DNA from: Thermaurantimonas sp046299575
GTDB lineage: Bacteria; Bacteroidota; Bacteroidia; Flavobacteriales; Schleiferiaceae
Length of the DNA stretch: 64,000 nucleotides
Direction: 5' to 3'
Assembly (NCBI RefSeq): GCF_046299575.1
Contig: NZ_JBKBHX010000002.1
Span: 496,001 to 560,000, forward strand
Shown here: positions 9,048 to 17,961 of the stretch, piece after piece
Position numbering within the stretch: the stretch's first letter is position 1
Layout of the letters: every line of letters starts with the position of its first letter
The notes under the pieces: generated by a model
Seen by the model: the letters and a program-made list of their open reading frames with translations, nothing else
What the model was told of the DNA's origin: nothing
Database searches by the model: none
Made by a program: the position numbers and the translations under genes

Positions 9048-9626
9048 TTAATTGGAATACAATCCAGTTGCGTCAATATAATTCCAAACCTTGTGATGCA
9101 ACAGAAACCGGATATCTTTCCCTGCTTTAAGGCTTTCGCGAATGTATGTAGATGAAATATCGATAGCCGGAGCTTTTTCGAAATAAATGCCTAATTCTGT
9201 TTCATCGGCGTCGAGCCGTACGAATGGGCGTGGATAGATGTATATGGCGTGATGTGATAATATTTGCTCATAGTCCTTCCACTTGCGGAAGTTTTTGATG
9301 TTATCAGCACCCATGAGCAGCACAAAGGTTCGGTTCGGATGGTTTGCGCGAAGTTTTTCCAGCGTTTTTACAGTGTAATTTGGCTTTGGCATGCCAAATT
9401 CTACATCGGAAGCCCGTAAACCATTTACTCCTTCAATGGCCAATTGTACCATGTAGAGTCGCTGGCGATCATCTGTAATTTTTTCTTTTTGCTTAAATGG
9501 GCTTTTAGGGCTTATGACAAACCACACTTCACCGAGGTCAGTCTCGTTCAGAAAATATTGAGCTATAATTAGGTGGCCAATGTGTATGGGATTAAATGTT
9601 CCGAAAAAGAGACCTGTTTTTTTCAT
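9048..9626 (-). CDS. nadD: Nicotinate-nucleotide adenylyltransferase
   Basis: Transfers AMP from ATP to nicotinate mononucleotide, giving deamido-NAD. The 192-residue protein has the nucleotidyltransferase signature G-T-F-N-P-I-H-I-G-H (residues 9-18; H15 and H18 are catalytic) and the C-terminal I-S-S-T-Y-I-R motif at about 157-163 that binds the ATP phosphates. Length and motif spacing are standard. ATG overlaps the gmk stop by 4 nt (ATGA), supporting co-transcription. Confidence 0.95.
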   Translation of the reverse strand: MKKTGLFFGTFNPIHIGHLIIAQYFLNETDLGEVWFVISPKSPFKQKEKITDDRQRLYMVQLAIEGVNGLRASDVEFGMPKPNYTVKTLEKLRANHPNRTFVLLMGADNIKNFRKWKDYEQILSHHAIYIYPRPFVRLDADETELGIYFEKAPAIDISSTYIRESLKAGKDIRFLLHHKVWNYIDATGLYSN

Positions 9627-10213
9627 TCAGACAGGTGTAGAAAGGATTTTACAAGTTGTTCAGCTTTTTTAAGGGCAAAATGTAGGTCAGTATTTTCAAG
9701 GCAAACGTCGAAAAGACTGGCATATTGCATTTCTTTTTCAGCTTTTGAGAGTCTCTGTTGCAGTTTCTCAGGTGTTTCGGTGTTGCGCTGCTGAAGACGC
9801 TCTTTTAAAACTTCGAGACTTGGTGGCTTCACAAATACGGCCAAGGCATTTGCGCCATACTGATTTTTAAGATTCAATCCGCCTACTACGTCAATATCAA
9901 AGATTACGGCTTTTCCCTTCTGGAAGATGCGATCGATTTCGCTTCGCAATGTGCCATAATATGCGCCTTTGTACACTTCTTCCCACTCTACAAATTCTCC
10001 TCTATGGATTTTCTGAAGGAATTCGTCTTTTGTAAGAAAGTAATAGTCTCTCCCGTTTTGCTCAGTGGGTCTAGGGGCACGGCTGGTAGCAGATACTGAA
10101 AACTCTATAAAATCGGGAAAAGTATTTAGAAGGTGTCTTACAATCGTCGTCTTGCCTGCACCGGATGGTGCAGAAAAGATGAGCAATTTTCTAAGGTCGG
10201 CAGTGGCTTGCAT
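9623..10213 (-). CDS. gmk: Guanylate kinase
   Basis: Phosphorylates GMP to GDP with ATP. The 196-residue protein shows the P-loop A-P-S-G-A-G-K-T-T (15-23), the GMP-binding S-x-x-x-R-x-P-R-P-x-E segment after it, Y-Y-F-L-T-K-D-E-F, and the core V-I-F-D-I-D-V-x-G. Length is standard. It lies 15 nt downstream of yicC, a gene pairing widespread in bacteria, and is translationally coupled to nadD. Confidence 0.96.
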   Translation of the reverse strand: MQATADLRKLLIFSAPSGAGKTTIVRHLLNTFPDFIEFSVSATSRAPRPTEQNGRDYYFLTKDEFLQKIHRGEFVEWEEVYKGAYYGTLRSEIDRIFQKGKAVIFDIDVVGGLNLKNQYGANALAVFVKPPSLEVLKERLQQRNTETPEKLQQRLSKAEKEMQYASLFDVCLENTDLHFALKKAEQLVKSFLHLSE

Positions 10214-10228
10214 GAATTTTTTAATGGC

Positions 10229-11095
10229 TTAAACGATGTTCAAAATCTGTTCCTTGATTTTTTCGAGCTCGTCTTTCATTTGAACGACGATTTTTTGAAT
10301 ACCGGCGTGATTGGCTTTGGATCCCAAGGTATTGATTTCGCGGCCGATTTCTTGAGCTATGAAGTTGAGCTTGCGACCGGGATATTCTTCGCTGTTTATG
10401 GTTTCAATGAAATAGTTGAGGTGATTAGCGAGGCGTACTTTTTCTTCGGTGACATCGAACTTTTCGATGTAATAAATCAATTCTTGTTCGAAGCGGTTTT
10501 GATCTACTTGCACATCTTCGCCAAGAGAAGAAAGGTTGCTTTTTAACCTCTCGCGAATGCGCTCGATGCGCTCTTTTTCAAAAGGCTCAACTTGAGCAAG
10601 CAATTGGCGAATGGCAGAGATGCCTTTTTCAAACTCCTTGGTTAGGGCCAAGCCTTCAGCTTGCCTGTGTCTGATCACATTTTCGAGGGCGATGGTAAAA
10701 GCTTTTTCAAAGATTAAAATATCCTCATCCGAATGTTCTGCCGGTGATTGTATAAAGACATCAGGCATGCGAATAGCTGCCTGTAACAAGTCGGTTTGAA
10801 TTCCAAACTCTAAAGACAGTTTCTTGAAAAACAGAATGTAGGACTTTAGTACTACTTCATTGATGGGCAATTGTGCATCTTGTATATCGGAGTAAATAGT
10901 AACTTCTACTTTACCTCTGAGTAAGAGGTCGGCTGTCAGTTTTCGAAGGTTGGGTTCCAGTGGACGAAGTTCGGCCGGAAGACGAAGGGTTAGGTCGAGC
11001 TGCCGGCTGTTCAGCGATTTAATTTCTGCCACATATCGCTTACCTCTCCACGTAAAGGAATGCTTTCCGAAGCCGGTCATCGAATGCAATGACAT
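10229..11095 (-). CDS. yicC: YicC family endoribonuclease
   Basis: A 288-residue YicC/YloC protein, a family with demonstrated RNase activity. It starts with the diagnostic S-M-T-G-F-G-K and has K-S-L-N-S-R-Q-L-D at about 26-34, the family's 'K-S-x-N-x-R' core. The C-terminal DUF1732 region is recognisable by L-N-F-I-A-Q-E-I-x-R-E-x-N-T-L-G-S-K. It is the first gene of the run yicC-gmk-nadD-DUF2200-DUF1801 and is preceded by the best two-box promoter in this part of the window. Confidence 0.94.
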   Translation of the reverse strand: MSLHSMTGFGKHSFTWRGKRYVAEIKSLNSRQLDLTLRLPAELRPLEPNLRKLTADLLLRGKVEVTIYSDIQDAQLPINEVVLKSYILFFKKLSLEFGIQTDLLQAAIRMPDVFIQSPAEHSDEDILIFEKAFTIALENVIRHRQAEGLALTKEFEKGISAIRQLLAQVEPFEKERIERIRERLKSNLSSLGEDVQVDQNRFEQELIYYIEKFDVTEEKVRLANHLNYFIETINSEEYPGRKLNFIAQEIGREINTLGSKANHAGIQKIVVQMKDELEKIKEQILNIV

Positions 11096-11112
11096 ACTGA
11101 TGTTTTAGCCGG

Positions 11113-11140
11113 CAAATGTAATTGGATGGTGTGGAAACAA
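11113..11140 (-). promoter_or_regulatory. Promoter of the yicC-gmk-nadD operon
   Basis: On the minus strand TTG (11138-11140) is followed after 17 nt by TACATTTG (11113-11120), matching the Bacteroidota TTG/TAnnTTTG pattern. The -7 box lies 17 nt before the yicC ATG, leaving a leader of roughly ten bases. Confidence 0.6.
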
Positions 11141-11172
11141 TTTTTTAATATTAAAATCGCCAACAGAGCGCT

Positions 11173-11646
11173 TCAAAATTCTCTAATCTTAAAACGCACC
11201 CGATCGGGATAGTCGCGTATGCGAAGTACTACAAGGCTATCTGAATAATTTGAAAACAAACTGAGATCAAATTCTCCAAAGCCTTCAATCAATCGATCGC
11301 ATGGGCCCGTATCATCGACATATACCGACAGATTGGCCTGTGGTGGATAGGTTTTCAGCATGATTCCGTTCCACACGAGCATGGCAGCGCCTTCGTTGCA
11401 TCCGCTGTACTGATAGCGTATGCGCAGACAGAGACCTTCCTGCACTACTTCAAGAGGAGTAGCTACCTGTACTTTTACAGAGTCTTCCACCGCCTGAAAA
11501 GCTTTAATCACCATCGGGGTGCAGGCGGGTTTTTCGACAGACTCCGGTGCGGATTCCACTGCAGACGCTGATTGGTCGAGTTTCTTTATCTTACAGGAAG
11601 TTGCCAATGCGATCAGCAGGCTACTGAGCCACCACCACTTTTTCAT
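11173..11646 (-). CDS. Small lipoprotein of unknown function
   Basis: Start placed at the ATG at 11646, giving 157 residues with a classic lipoprotein signal (M-K-K-W-W-W, hydrophobic core, lipobox L-A-T-S-C at about 14-18); a longer frame upstream would delete the signal's N-terminal position. The mature part is about 140 residues, with a beta-rich pattern (L-R-I-R-Y-Q-Y-S-G-C, V-W-N-G-I-M) and two cysteines that could form a disulfide. I do not recognise a family. It overlaps the end of the upstream protease gene by 26 nt, so the pair is probably co-transcribed. Confidence 0.75.
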   Translation of the reverse strand: MKKWWWLSSLLIALATSCKIKKLDQSASAVESAPESVEKPACTPMVIKAFQAVEDSVKVQVATPLEVVQEGLCLRIRYQYSGCNEGAAMLVWNGIMLKTYPPQANLSVYVDDTGPCDRLIEGFGEFDLSLFSNYSDSLVVLRIRDYPDRVRFKIREF

Positions 11647-13126
11647 GCCAGGTTTTGTTTTCGGATTCGATGTGCAAAATGTACACCCCGGCACGATTCA
11701 GTTGAAAATGCTGGTTCATTCCTTCGGAAATATCTGTCAGTAGCAATCGGTGCAGCACTCTACCTGTCATATCCGTAAGGGTAATTTCAGCCTCACGAGT
11801 GGGATGCGTACCGGAATATGACAAGGTAAAGCGCCCGTCTGCCGAAGGATTGGGATACAGCCGCCATGAATGTACAGTTTGTTCAAACTCCTGCTGATTC
11901 ACATACAGTCCGCCAAGGCTTGTCTGCCCTGTGTTAAGAGGATCGAGCCAAGGGCGCAGCTGGCGGTTGTTGGCCGTGCCGTTTTTATCCCAGTGATACC
12001 AGAATTTTCCGTAGAAATCTGTGCCAGTGCGAAATGAACAGGAAGCAGATCCACCGGTAAGGGTGCCAATAATTTCACCCGCAGAATTAAACAGAGGCGA
12101 GCCGCTGCTGCCTCCTTCCGTCACGCCATGGCCGCTTTGAGTCGCCACCCAATTTACAAGCCAGAAAGCACCCTGTGCCTGCTGAAAGGTGCCACTTTGC
12201 AAAGTAGCTGTGTAGGTGCTGATTTTTTTGATGTCGCCGTTGGGATGGTGAATACCAGCCCCCCCAATGGCAGGTATGTTATTTCTGTTCCATCCGGCAT
12301 AGAAGACGTTGTATGAATTAGGAGGTTGTATAGCCAGCTCAAGAAGCAGCATGTCCGATCCGGTAGCTCCTCCGCCGTCGTTAGATCGCGCTCGGAGACG
12401 ACCCCCGGTAATTATTTGGTTCGGTATCCCGGAGGAATTGGGCGGATTGGTACATGTAGGCGCTTCCCAATTGAATCTGAATACAATTGAAGCAAGAGCA
12501 ACGGAGTCAATGATAACATCGTTGTCGTCGAGCACACAATGCTCGGCCGAGAGCAAGTAGGGCTTTCGATCCTGAGCTGTATTGTTTACCAATGCACCGG
12601 TGCAGTAGTAGATAAATCCACCGATGGGTACATTCATTCGCACTACACTGCGTCGTTGCAGCTGGTAGTTATTACCCTCAGGGCATCGCACATTTACATT
12701 GCAGCTGCCCGCTGTTCCAAAGTCAGCGGTACGCTTTTCGATATGCCAGACTGATGTTATATGTGCAGCCCGGATTGCCGGGATTTCGATAATGCCTTTG
12801 TAAAAAGGGCCAAGGCTTTCAATTTTGTTGGAAAAAATTTCTTCTCTTCGTTCAACCCCGTTTTCAATGATAGAAATCACAACCTTTTCATCAGCTGAAG
12901 ACACTTTGAGCTGAACCCACACTTCATCATCGGTCAGATTATCTAATATGAATGACTCAGATAAATCAAAGTCTTTGGATAGAATCACACCGGCGGGTGT
13001 CAGGCGAGGATGTGGATTTTTGCTCAACATTTCTTGAACCGGATTTTCTATTCTGATGTGCTTTTGAGCAAAAACAAAATGAACCGAAACCAGAAGCACG
13101 AAAACGATCGATCTAATTAAAGGCAT
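11621..13126 (-). CDS. Secreted lysyl-endopeptidase-like serine protease with T9SS sorting domain
   Basis: A 501-residue exported protease. Signal peptide 1-20 ends V-F-A-Q. The chymotrypsin-fold catalytic triad is readable: H196 in L-S-A-E-H-C, D258 in G-S-D-M-L-L-L-E and S341 in E-G-G-S-S-G-S-P. Paired cysteines (for example 142/148, 175/197) fit the Achromobacter protease I (Lys-C) family. A linker and a T9SS type A sorting domain follow from about 418, beginning W-R-L-Y-P-N-P and ending with beta-strands. It is expected to be exported by Sec and then T9SS to the surface or medium for protein degradation. No T9SS machinery gene is in this window. Confidence 0.92.
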   Translation of the reverse strand: MPLIRSIVFVLLVSVHFVFAQKHIRIENPVQEMLSKNPHPRLTPAGVILSKDFDLSESFILDNLTDDEVWVQLKVSSADEKVVISIIENGVERREEIFSNKIESLGPFYKGIIEIPAIRAAHITSVWHIEKRTADFGTAGSCNVNVRCPEGNNYQLQRRSVVRMNVPIGGFIYYCTGALVNNTAQDRKPYLLSAEHCVLDDNDVIIDSVALASIVFRFNWEAPTCTNPPNSSGIPNQIITGGRLRARSNDGGGATGSDMLLLELAIQPPNSYNVFYAGWNRNNIPAIGGAGIHHPNGDIKKISTYTATLQSGTFQQAQGAFWLVNWVATQSGHGVTEGGSSGSPLFNSAGEIIGTLTGGSASCSFRTGTDFYGKFWYHWDKNGTANNRQLRPWLDPLNTGQTSLGGLYVNQQEFEQTVHSWRLYPNPSADGRFTLSYSGTHPTREAEITLTDMTGRVLHRLLLTDISEGMNQHFQLNRAGVYILHIESENKTWHEKVVVAQ

Positions 13127-13149
13127 TGAATGAGTGTTTTATTTAAAAT

Positions 13150-13157
13150 CAAAGCTA
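13150..13157 (-). promoter_or_regulatory. Candidate -7 box (TAGCTTTG) of the serine protease gene
   Basis: TAGCTTTG on the minus strand, 23 nt before the protease ATG at 13126. No -33 box is found at consensus spacing. Confidence 0.45.
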
Positions 13158-13160
13158 CAA

Positions 13161-14042
13161 TTAATTTACCAAAAAACGGATTGCCGCCGGAAATCGCATC
13201 TTCCAGTAGATCTCATTGTGGTCGTGAACAGGAAAAAAAAGACTTTTATAAGTATTGCCGATATGATTGCTTTTAAAAAGTCGATCCACAACTTGTTGAT
13301 ATGGACCGTATAAGGTATCGATACCTCTGTCGCCATAGTCGAAGTACCAGCGCTTTTCTTTCACGCTGTGAAAGCGCTGATGAAAATAGCTGATAAAACC
13401 CTCTCCTGCCGCAGAGGGTATTTCTTGAATCAAAGGCCAGTGTGTCGCAAAACAGGCTGCACCGTCGAAGGCATCGGGGTATCTCAAGACCGCATACCAC
13501 GCAATCAGCCCTCCCATCGATGCACCTGCGATGTAAGCCTTGATTGAAGTCTTGTTTTTCAGATATTGCCTCTCTATTTCGGGTTTTACTCGTTGTGTGA
13601 CATATTGTAGATAGGAATCGCCTACTACATCGGCGCGGTAATACGAAGTGCCGTTGGGACGCACAGCTGTGCGATAGTATTGCTGCACTTCAGCTGGTAA
13701 GGAGCGGAAGGGCTTCTCAGGGGTGTATTCTGAATGTCGAATGTCGCTATTAGGTATCGCTACTAAAAGGATTGGCGGAATGTATCCGTTTGAAATCAAG
13801 CTGTCGAGCGACTCGCGCACCATCCAGGCACGTCCGTTCCAGGTGGTCGAGGAGTCAAATAGGTTTTGGCCATCGTTCATATAGAGCACATGTTGTACTT
13901 TCTCAACGCCTTGAGCCGGTATCCATACAAATACACGGTCTTCGTTGGCAGGTCTTCCCGGTATTCGCAGAGTGTCCATTCGGCCGGGCTGGGCTGTGAG
14001 TATAAATATTGGAAAAACCAGAGCAGCAAAGAGATTTTTCAT
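13161..14042 (-). CDS. Exported esterase (enterochelin-esterase/esterase D-like alpha/beta hydrolase)
   Basis: Start set at the ATG at 14042 (293 residues), which yields a signal peptide (M-K-N-L-F-A-A-L, cleavage after T-A-Q). The longer upstream frame would run through a -7 promoter box. The core shows M-N-D-G-Q-N-L-F-D, typical of the Fes/esterase D 'putative esterase' family, and the nucleophile elbow G-A-S-M-G-G with Ser at about 175. A late H-D-H segment could supply the catalytic His. The substrate is unknown; these enzymes hydrolyse ester bonds of siderophores, acyl sugars or feruloyl groups. Confidence 0.85.
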   Translation of the reverse strand: MKNLFAALVFPIFILTAQPGRMDTLRIPGRPANEDRVFVWIPAQGVEKVQHVLYMNDGQNLFDSSTTWNGRAWMVRESLDSLISNGYIPPILLVAIPNSDIRHSEYTPEKPFRSLPAEVQQYYRTAVRPNGTSYYRADVVGDSYLQYVTQRVKPEIERQYLKNKTSIKAYIAGASMGGLIAWYAVLRYPDAFDGAACFATHWPLIQEIPSAAGEGFISYFHQRFHSVKEKRWYFDYGDRGIDTLYGPYQQVVDRLFKSNHIGNTYKSLFFPVHDHNEIYWKMRFPAAIRFLVN

Positions 14043-14074
14043 CATATTAAAATAGGTTTTTTTTGAATCACAAC

Positions 14075-14082
14075 CAAATGTA
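14075..14082 (-). promoter_or_regulatory. Candidate -7 box (TACATTTG) of the esterase gene
   Basis: TACATTTG on the minus strand, 32 nt before the chosen ATG at 14042. Its position inside the longer frame argues for the shorter protein. Confidence 0.5.
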
Positions 14083-14141
14083 CCCAGGAATTTCCCTTCA
14101 GAAGAGGTAAAATCCAGGTTGGATTTTTTCAATGAGAAAAA

Positions 14142-15059
14142 TTAACCCGTGACCGCCTGCTTCCGACGGCGTAACCAAGCTTCAATAAATACAACTGACA
14201 GGATAATTACCGTGCCAAGATAGAACTGAGGACTCATCTTCTCACGCTCACCGAGAAAGAGTGCGGCCATCAGTATGCCATACACCGGCTCAAGGTTAAT
14301 GGTGAGCATGACACTGTAAGGGCTGAGAACTTTCATGACACGCACGCTCTCAATGAAGGCATAGGCCGTACACACGCTGGCGAGGATGAAAATGAGAAAC
14401 CAATCGCCGTTGAGCCATCCCAGTGAACCTTTTGTGGTAAGTGACGCGAAAAGACCGGCATCCAATCGTCCTGAAACCCATAGATATAGAGTAAGGGCTA
14501 TCCATCCGCCGGTAAGTTCATACGTTGTAATTACATTGGGCTTCAGGCGCTTAACCATCAAACCGTTGATCACCGAAAACAGGGCCGACAAAAAGGCGCT
14601 GCTTAGCGCCACTATTATACCCAAGGTGTGCTGTGTCTCAAAATTGAAAATAATATAAAGCCCGACCACCACGGCCATTCCGAGCAATATTTCACGCACG
14701 TCGAGCTTCCGGCGAAAGAAAATCGGCTCCAGTAATGCTGTAAAGAGCGCCCCGGTACTTAGGCACGCCAGCGTGACCGAAACGGTTGAAATCTTAATCG
14801 CATGAAAAAACGTGATCCAATGCGCGGCTATCACACTGCCGGCCAGTAGTAAGGTGACGATTTCGCGCACCGTAGCCCTGAAACTTCTTCCGATTATCAA
14901 CAAATAGGTGACCAGTACAACCGTAGCCATCCACATGCGATGCCATACAAGCGTATAAGCATCCACTGTAATCAAGTGTCCGAGAATGCCGGTAAATCCC
15001 CAGATAAATACAATAAAATGCATGCGCAGGCGCGCACTCAGCTGGCTATCGGCAGACAA
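14142..15059 (-). CDS. EamA/DMT-superfamily transporter
   Basis: A 305-residue inner-membrane protein with about ten hydrophobic segments arranged as two EamA repeats (about 10-140 and 155-290). Marks include the early F-I-W-G-F-T-G-I-L-G segment, the central P-I-F-F-R-R-K-L end of repeat one, and N-L-E-P-V-Y-G-I-L-M-A in repeat two, the family's 'E-P' signature. DMT proteins export metabolites or amino acids; the substrate cannot be inferred. The frame starts with TTG at 15059; an internal ATG at 15023 is an alternative start. Confidence 0.88.
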   Translation of the reverse strand: MSADSQLSARLRMHFIVFIWGFTGILGHLITVDAYTLVWHRMWMATVVLVTYLLIIGRSFRATVREIVTLLLAGSVIAAHWITFFHAIKISTVSVTLACLSTGALFTALLEPIFFRRKLDVREILLGMAVVVGLYIIFNFETQHTLGIIVALSSAFLSALFSVINGLMVKRLKPNVITTYELTGGWIALTLYLWVSGRLDAGLFASLTTKGSLGWLNGDWFLIFILASVCTAYAFIESVRVMKVLSPYSVMLTINLEPVYGILMAALFLGEREKMSPQFYLGTVIILSVVFIEAWLRRRKQAVTG

Positions 15060-15098
15060 TGCAATCAGAGTAAATTTCGGTTTTTAAAATTTAGGCAG

Positions 15099-15106
15099 CA
15101 AAGATA
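15099..15106 (-). promoter_or_regulatory. Candidate -7 box (TATCTTTG) of the EamA transporter gene
   Basis: TATCTTTG on the minus strand, 39 nt before the TTG start. No -33 box recognised. Confidence 0.45.
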
Positions 15107-15138
15107 GACGCGGTTATTGCCCGGCAGGTCTGAAACAT

Positions 15139-17109
15139 CTAATCCAGCTTAATCCACTTTAAATGGTGAAGTTCATCGCCGAGTTCTACAATTACGATGT
15201 ACATCCCGCCGGAAAATCTTCCCGTAGGTACGGAAATTTTACTATCAATTATTTCAAATTCGGCTGTAGTCAGTTTATGCACTATCCGACCATCTGGCAG
15301 TGCAAATGAAATGGCTCTGACATCCTGTGCTCTGCTTCCCAGCTCGAGGGTCAGTTGGTTGCTACCAGGATTGGGATACAAACTAAACTGCGGTGTAAGC
15401 TCCCTGAGCTGACTAATGTGCAGACTTACACTGTTTTTTGAAATCAACCAACGCTCAGGATCAAAGACTACGGCTGATGCACCTTGAGGCATATAGTGTG
15501 CAAATGAAAATGATGCTCCTGGCACGCTTACACGCAAGTGATGTACCTGCTGATTGCTGTCTGTCACGCGTATCGGTAAGGGAATGCTAAACCAAGATAC
15601 AGAGGGATGGCTTGTGGTCTGCGAAATGTTCATGCGAAGGCTGTCGCCGTCCTGCCACCAGATGATTTGATAGGTGGGATAGCCCTCCCCGTAAATCCAT
15701 TGATCGAAAAACTCCGTAAGCGAACACTGGCAGGCAGCCTCCATATGGGCTTTGAATTGGGGAGTAAGCGCAAAGGCATACGCCAGCGAAGTGTCTTTCA
15801 GATAGTTTCTCGTGCCGGCGAAAAAGGCCGAATCACCCATCAGCCATCGCAGCGAATGCAATACATATCCGGCCTTAGAGTAAGTAAGCCGGCCGCTGAA
15901 AAGTCTGCTGAGATTCAATGTGTCCGGTGTGTAAACCGACCCATCCGGCTGTGACGTTATTTTGTTGATTTCATTGATTTTATATGCTTGATATTGCTGG
16001 GGTTTGATGTGTTCATAGGTCAGTTGGGTCAGATACACAGCCCAGCCTTCGTTGAGCCAGAGGTCGGCCCAGGAGCCGCAGGTCACCAGATCGCCAAACC
16101 ACATATGCGCCAGTTCGTGTGTTATCAGGTCTTGCTGCCAGCCTCCCATGAAGCTCATCGTCTGATGCTCCATACCTCCATTCCACCCAAAGCGCGCATG
16201 GCCGTACTTCTCAGATTTGAAGGGATATGGCGCTATCAGGGTGTCAAAAAGTTTCATCACCTGATGCGTGTAAAGCACACTCTGATATACAGCAGGTGTA
16301 TCGGTAGGATACACATAGTTCACAAAAGGAAGGGATTGCCCATTTGACGGCAGCGTAATTGGCTGGTCAAAGACCACATAAGGTGCTACTGCTATAGCCA
16401 CCAGATAGGGGGCTACGGGATATCGATGCTTCCAGTAGCTGGTTCGCTGATTGCCCTGCACCCATTCTGACACCAGCACACCAAGAGATGCACCACGGTT
16501 GGGTACTGGTGTTGTGATTAGGATATCGATGGAATCAATCTTATCTGTCAGCCCATCCTTACAGGGCCACCAATCAGGCGATCCATACGGCTGTGAAAGG
16601 GTCCACAAGGCACTTCCAAAGCTGTACGTCTGCCGTCCCACACTGCCCAGCCCGGTGCTTACCGGAGTACCGCGGTAGTAAATTACCACGCTGTCAAGAA
16701 TGCCTTTGGGTAATACTTGACCCAGCTGTATTGAAACCTGATGAAACTGATGCTGATAGCTGAGCATCTGCCCGGTGCGTAGGCTTTTAACCGAATCCAC
16801 GGTCATCGAATTTCGCAGGTCGAAGACTAACGTGGCCACACTGTCCTGCAAGGCACGCACATACGTGGCAGCCGCCCCCTGAATAAACATGACAGACGGA
16901 TTTACCCAGAAATGCAGACGGTGATACACCACATCATAGCGGGCCATCAGCGGTGATGAGAGCTGACCGCTCTTCCAGCGACTGCTCTTTAGCACAAAAG
17001 GCCGCTTGCACAACATATCGCCATCCTGAATTCCCGAATCAATCCTTTGACCCCACACACCTGTCGTCAGCACCACTGCTCCCACCAAAAGCCAGCTCCT
17101 ACAAATCAT
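15139..17109 (-). CDS. Secreted M1-family aminopeptidase with T9SS sorting domain
   Basis: Start set at the ATG at 17109 (656 residues): it gives a signal peptide ending V-W-G-Q and overlaps the upstream stop by 4 nt (ATGA). An upstream extension reading back into the TraB-like gene is rejected. M1 gluzincin motifs: G-G-M-E-H at about 311-315 (the GxMEN-like exopeptidase motif), zinc site H331-E332-L-A-H335, and N-E-G at 353-355 supplying the third zinc ligand, Glu354. The last ~85 residues form a T9SS sorting domain starting F-S-L-Y-P-N-P. It trims N-terminal residues from peptides outside the cell and would complement the Lys-C-like protease nearby. Confidence 0.93.
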   Translation of the reverse strand: MICRSWLLVGAVVLTTGVWGQRIDSGIQDGDMLCKRPFVLKSSRWKSGQLSSPLMARYDVVYHRLHFWVNPSVMFIQGAAATYVRALQDSVATLVFDLRNSMTVDSVKSLRTGQMLSYQHQFHQVSIQLGQVLPKGILDSVVIYYRGTPVSTGLGSVGRQTYSFGSALWTLSQPYGSPDWWPCKDGLTDKIDSIDILITTPVPNRGASLGVLVSEWVQGNQRTSYWKHRYPVAPYLVAIAVAPYVVFDQPITLPSNGQSLPFVNYVYPTDTPAVYQSVLYTHQVMKLFDTLIAPYPFKSEKYGHARFGWNGGMEHQTMSFMGGWQQDLITHELAHMWFGDLVTCGSWADLWLNEGWAVYLTQLTYEHIKPQQYQAYKINEINKITSQPDGSVYTPDTLNLSRLFSGRLTYSKAGYVLHSLRWLMGDSAFFAGTRNYLKDTSLAYAFALTPQFKAHMEAACQCSLTEFFDQWIYGEGYPTYQIIWWQDGDSLRMNISQTTSHPSVSWFSIPLPIRVTDSNQQVHHLRVSVPGASFSFAHYMPQGASAVVFDPERWLISKNSVSLHISQLRELTPQFSLYPNPGSNQLTLELGSRAQDVRAISFALPDGRIVHKLTTAEFEIIDSKISVPTGRFSGGMYIVIVELGDELHHLKWIKLD

Positions 17110-17915
17110 AACATCTGAACGGTATATCCTTTTTGTTCTAACAAAGATAACACACCACCTTCTCCCAACAGATGGCCCGCTCCCACCGCAAAGAGCACAG
17201 ATCCTTCTTTCATGGCGTCTTCCATCACCGGTATCCAACGCCCATTACGGTCAGAGATAAAGGCTTTTTCGGCCGCTGAAGGCAGCAGCACCCAAGCCCA
17301 CTCATCAAAAAGCCGATGAATGCCTTCCATGTCGCCCGTATGGTATGCGTCTATCAGTGCATTAATGCCCTTTTTCACCTCCTCATAATGGGTTATACAG
17401 TACAATAGCTGTCGCCAGTATTCTTTATTTGGCACTTTGCCAATCGTGCCGATGTGCTCTTCAAAGCTTTCTAATCCTCTGACACTTTTGCCCAAGTTCA
17501 TCGCCTGAAACATTAGTTGATGATCAAGAGCCATCGTAGAGCATTCAAACAGATCAACCTGCAATTGCGCCAACAGAGCAAACGGATGCATACTCAGAAG
17601 TTCATCTTCTCCGAAATTCCAGTGCTGCCTGTTGAATGCCCGGAGTTGTTCCAGCTCATTTTCACCCATTTCGACAGTAGTATCGGCTTTCAAATCCATC
17701 AAATTAAAATCTACCAGGTGTGCGGCATCAGGCGATATGTCCGTTTCTAAGTAGAGCACTTCGACAGCAGTCAGCAGGTCATTGATGCCATCAGGCCATT
17801 GATACCGGTCAGCACACACTATATGCATGGTACCGAAGATGTAGGAAGGTTTATCAGATTTTGTGCAGGAAATTCGATACAGCCAGTTGGTATATTTTTT
17901 TTCTAAAATGCTCAT
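17106..17915 (-). CDS. TraB/GumN family protein
   Basis: A 269-residue protein of the TraB/PrgY/GumN superfamily, related to Tiki-type metalloproteases. Visible marks: Y-I-F-G-T-M-H near residue 27-33 (the conserved GTxH), V-L-Y-L-E-T-D shortly after, and the C-terminal L-F-A-V-G-A-G-H-L-L-G-E-G-G-V motif with the second conserved His. No signal peptide is evident, so it is probably cytoplasmic. Function in bacteria is not established. It is translationally coupled to the M1 aminopeptidase gene. Confidence 0.88.
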   Translation of the reverse strand: MSILEKKYTNWLYRISCTKSDKPSYIFGTMHIVCADRYQWPDGINDLLTAVEVLYLETDISPDAAHLVDFNLMDLKADTTVEMGENELEQLRAFNRQHWNFGEDELLSMHPFALLAQLQVDLFECSTMALDHQLMFQAMNLGKSVRGLESFEEHIGTIGKVPNKEYWRQLLYCITHYEEVKKGINALIDAYHTGDMEGIHRLFDEWAWVLLPSAAEKAFISDRNGRWIPVMEDAMKEGSVLFAVGAGHLLGEGGVLSLLEQKGYTVQML

Positions 17916-17961
17916 TTGTATTTCTTTTCGTTTCTTATAAAAATTTTGGAGTTTTTTTTCT

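Noticed and set aside
10133..10546. 137-codon plus-strand frame antisense to yicC and gmk
   Set aside because: It lies across two confident genes and has no family resemblance.
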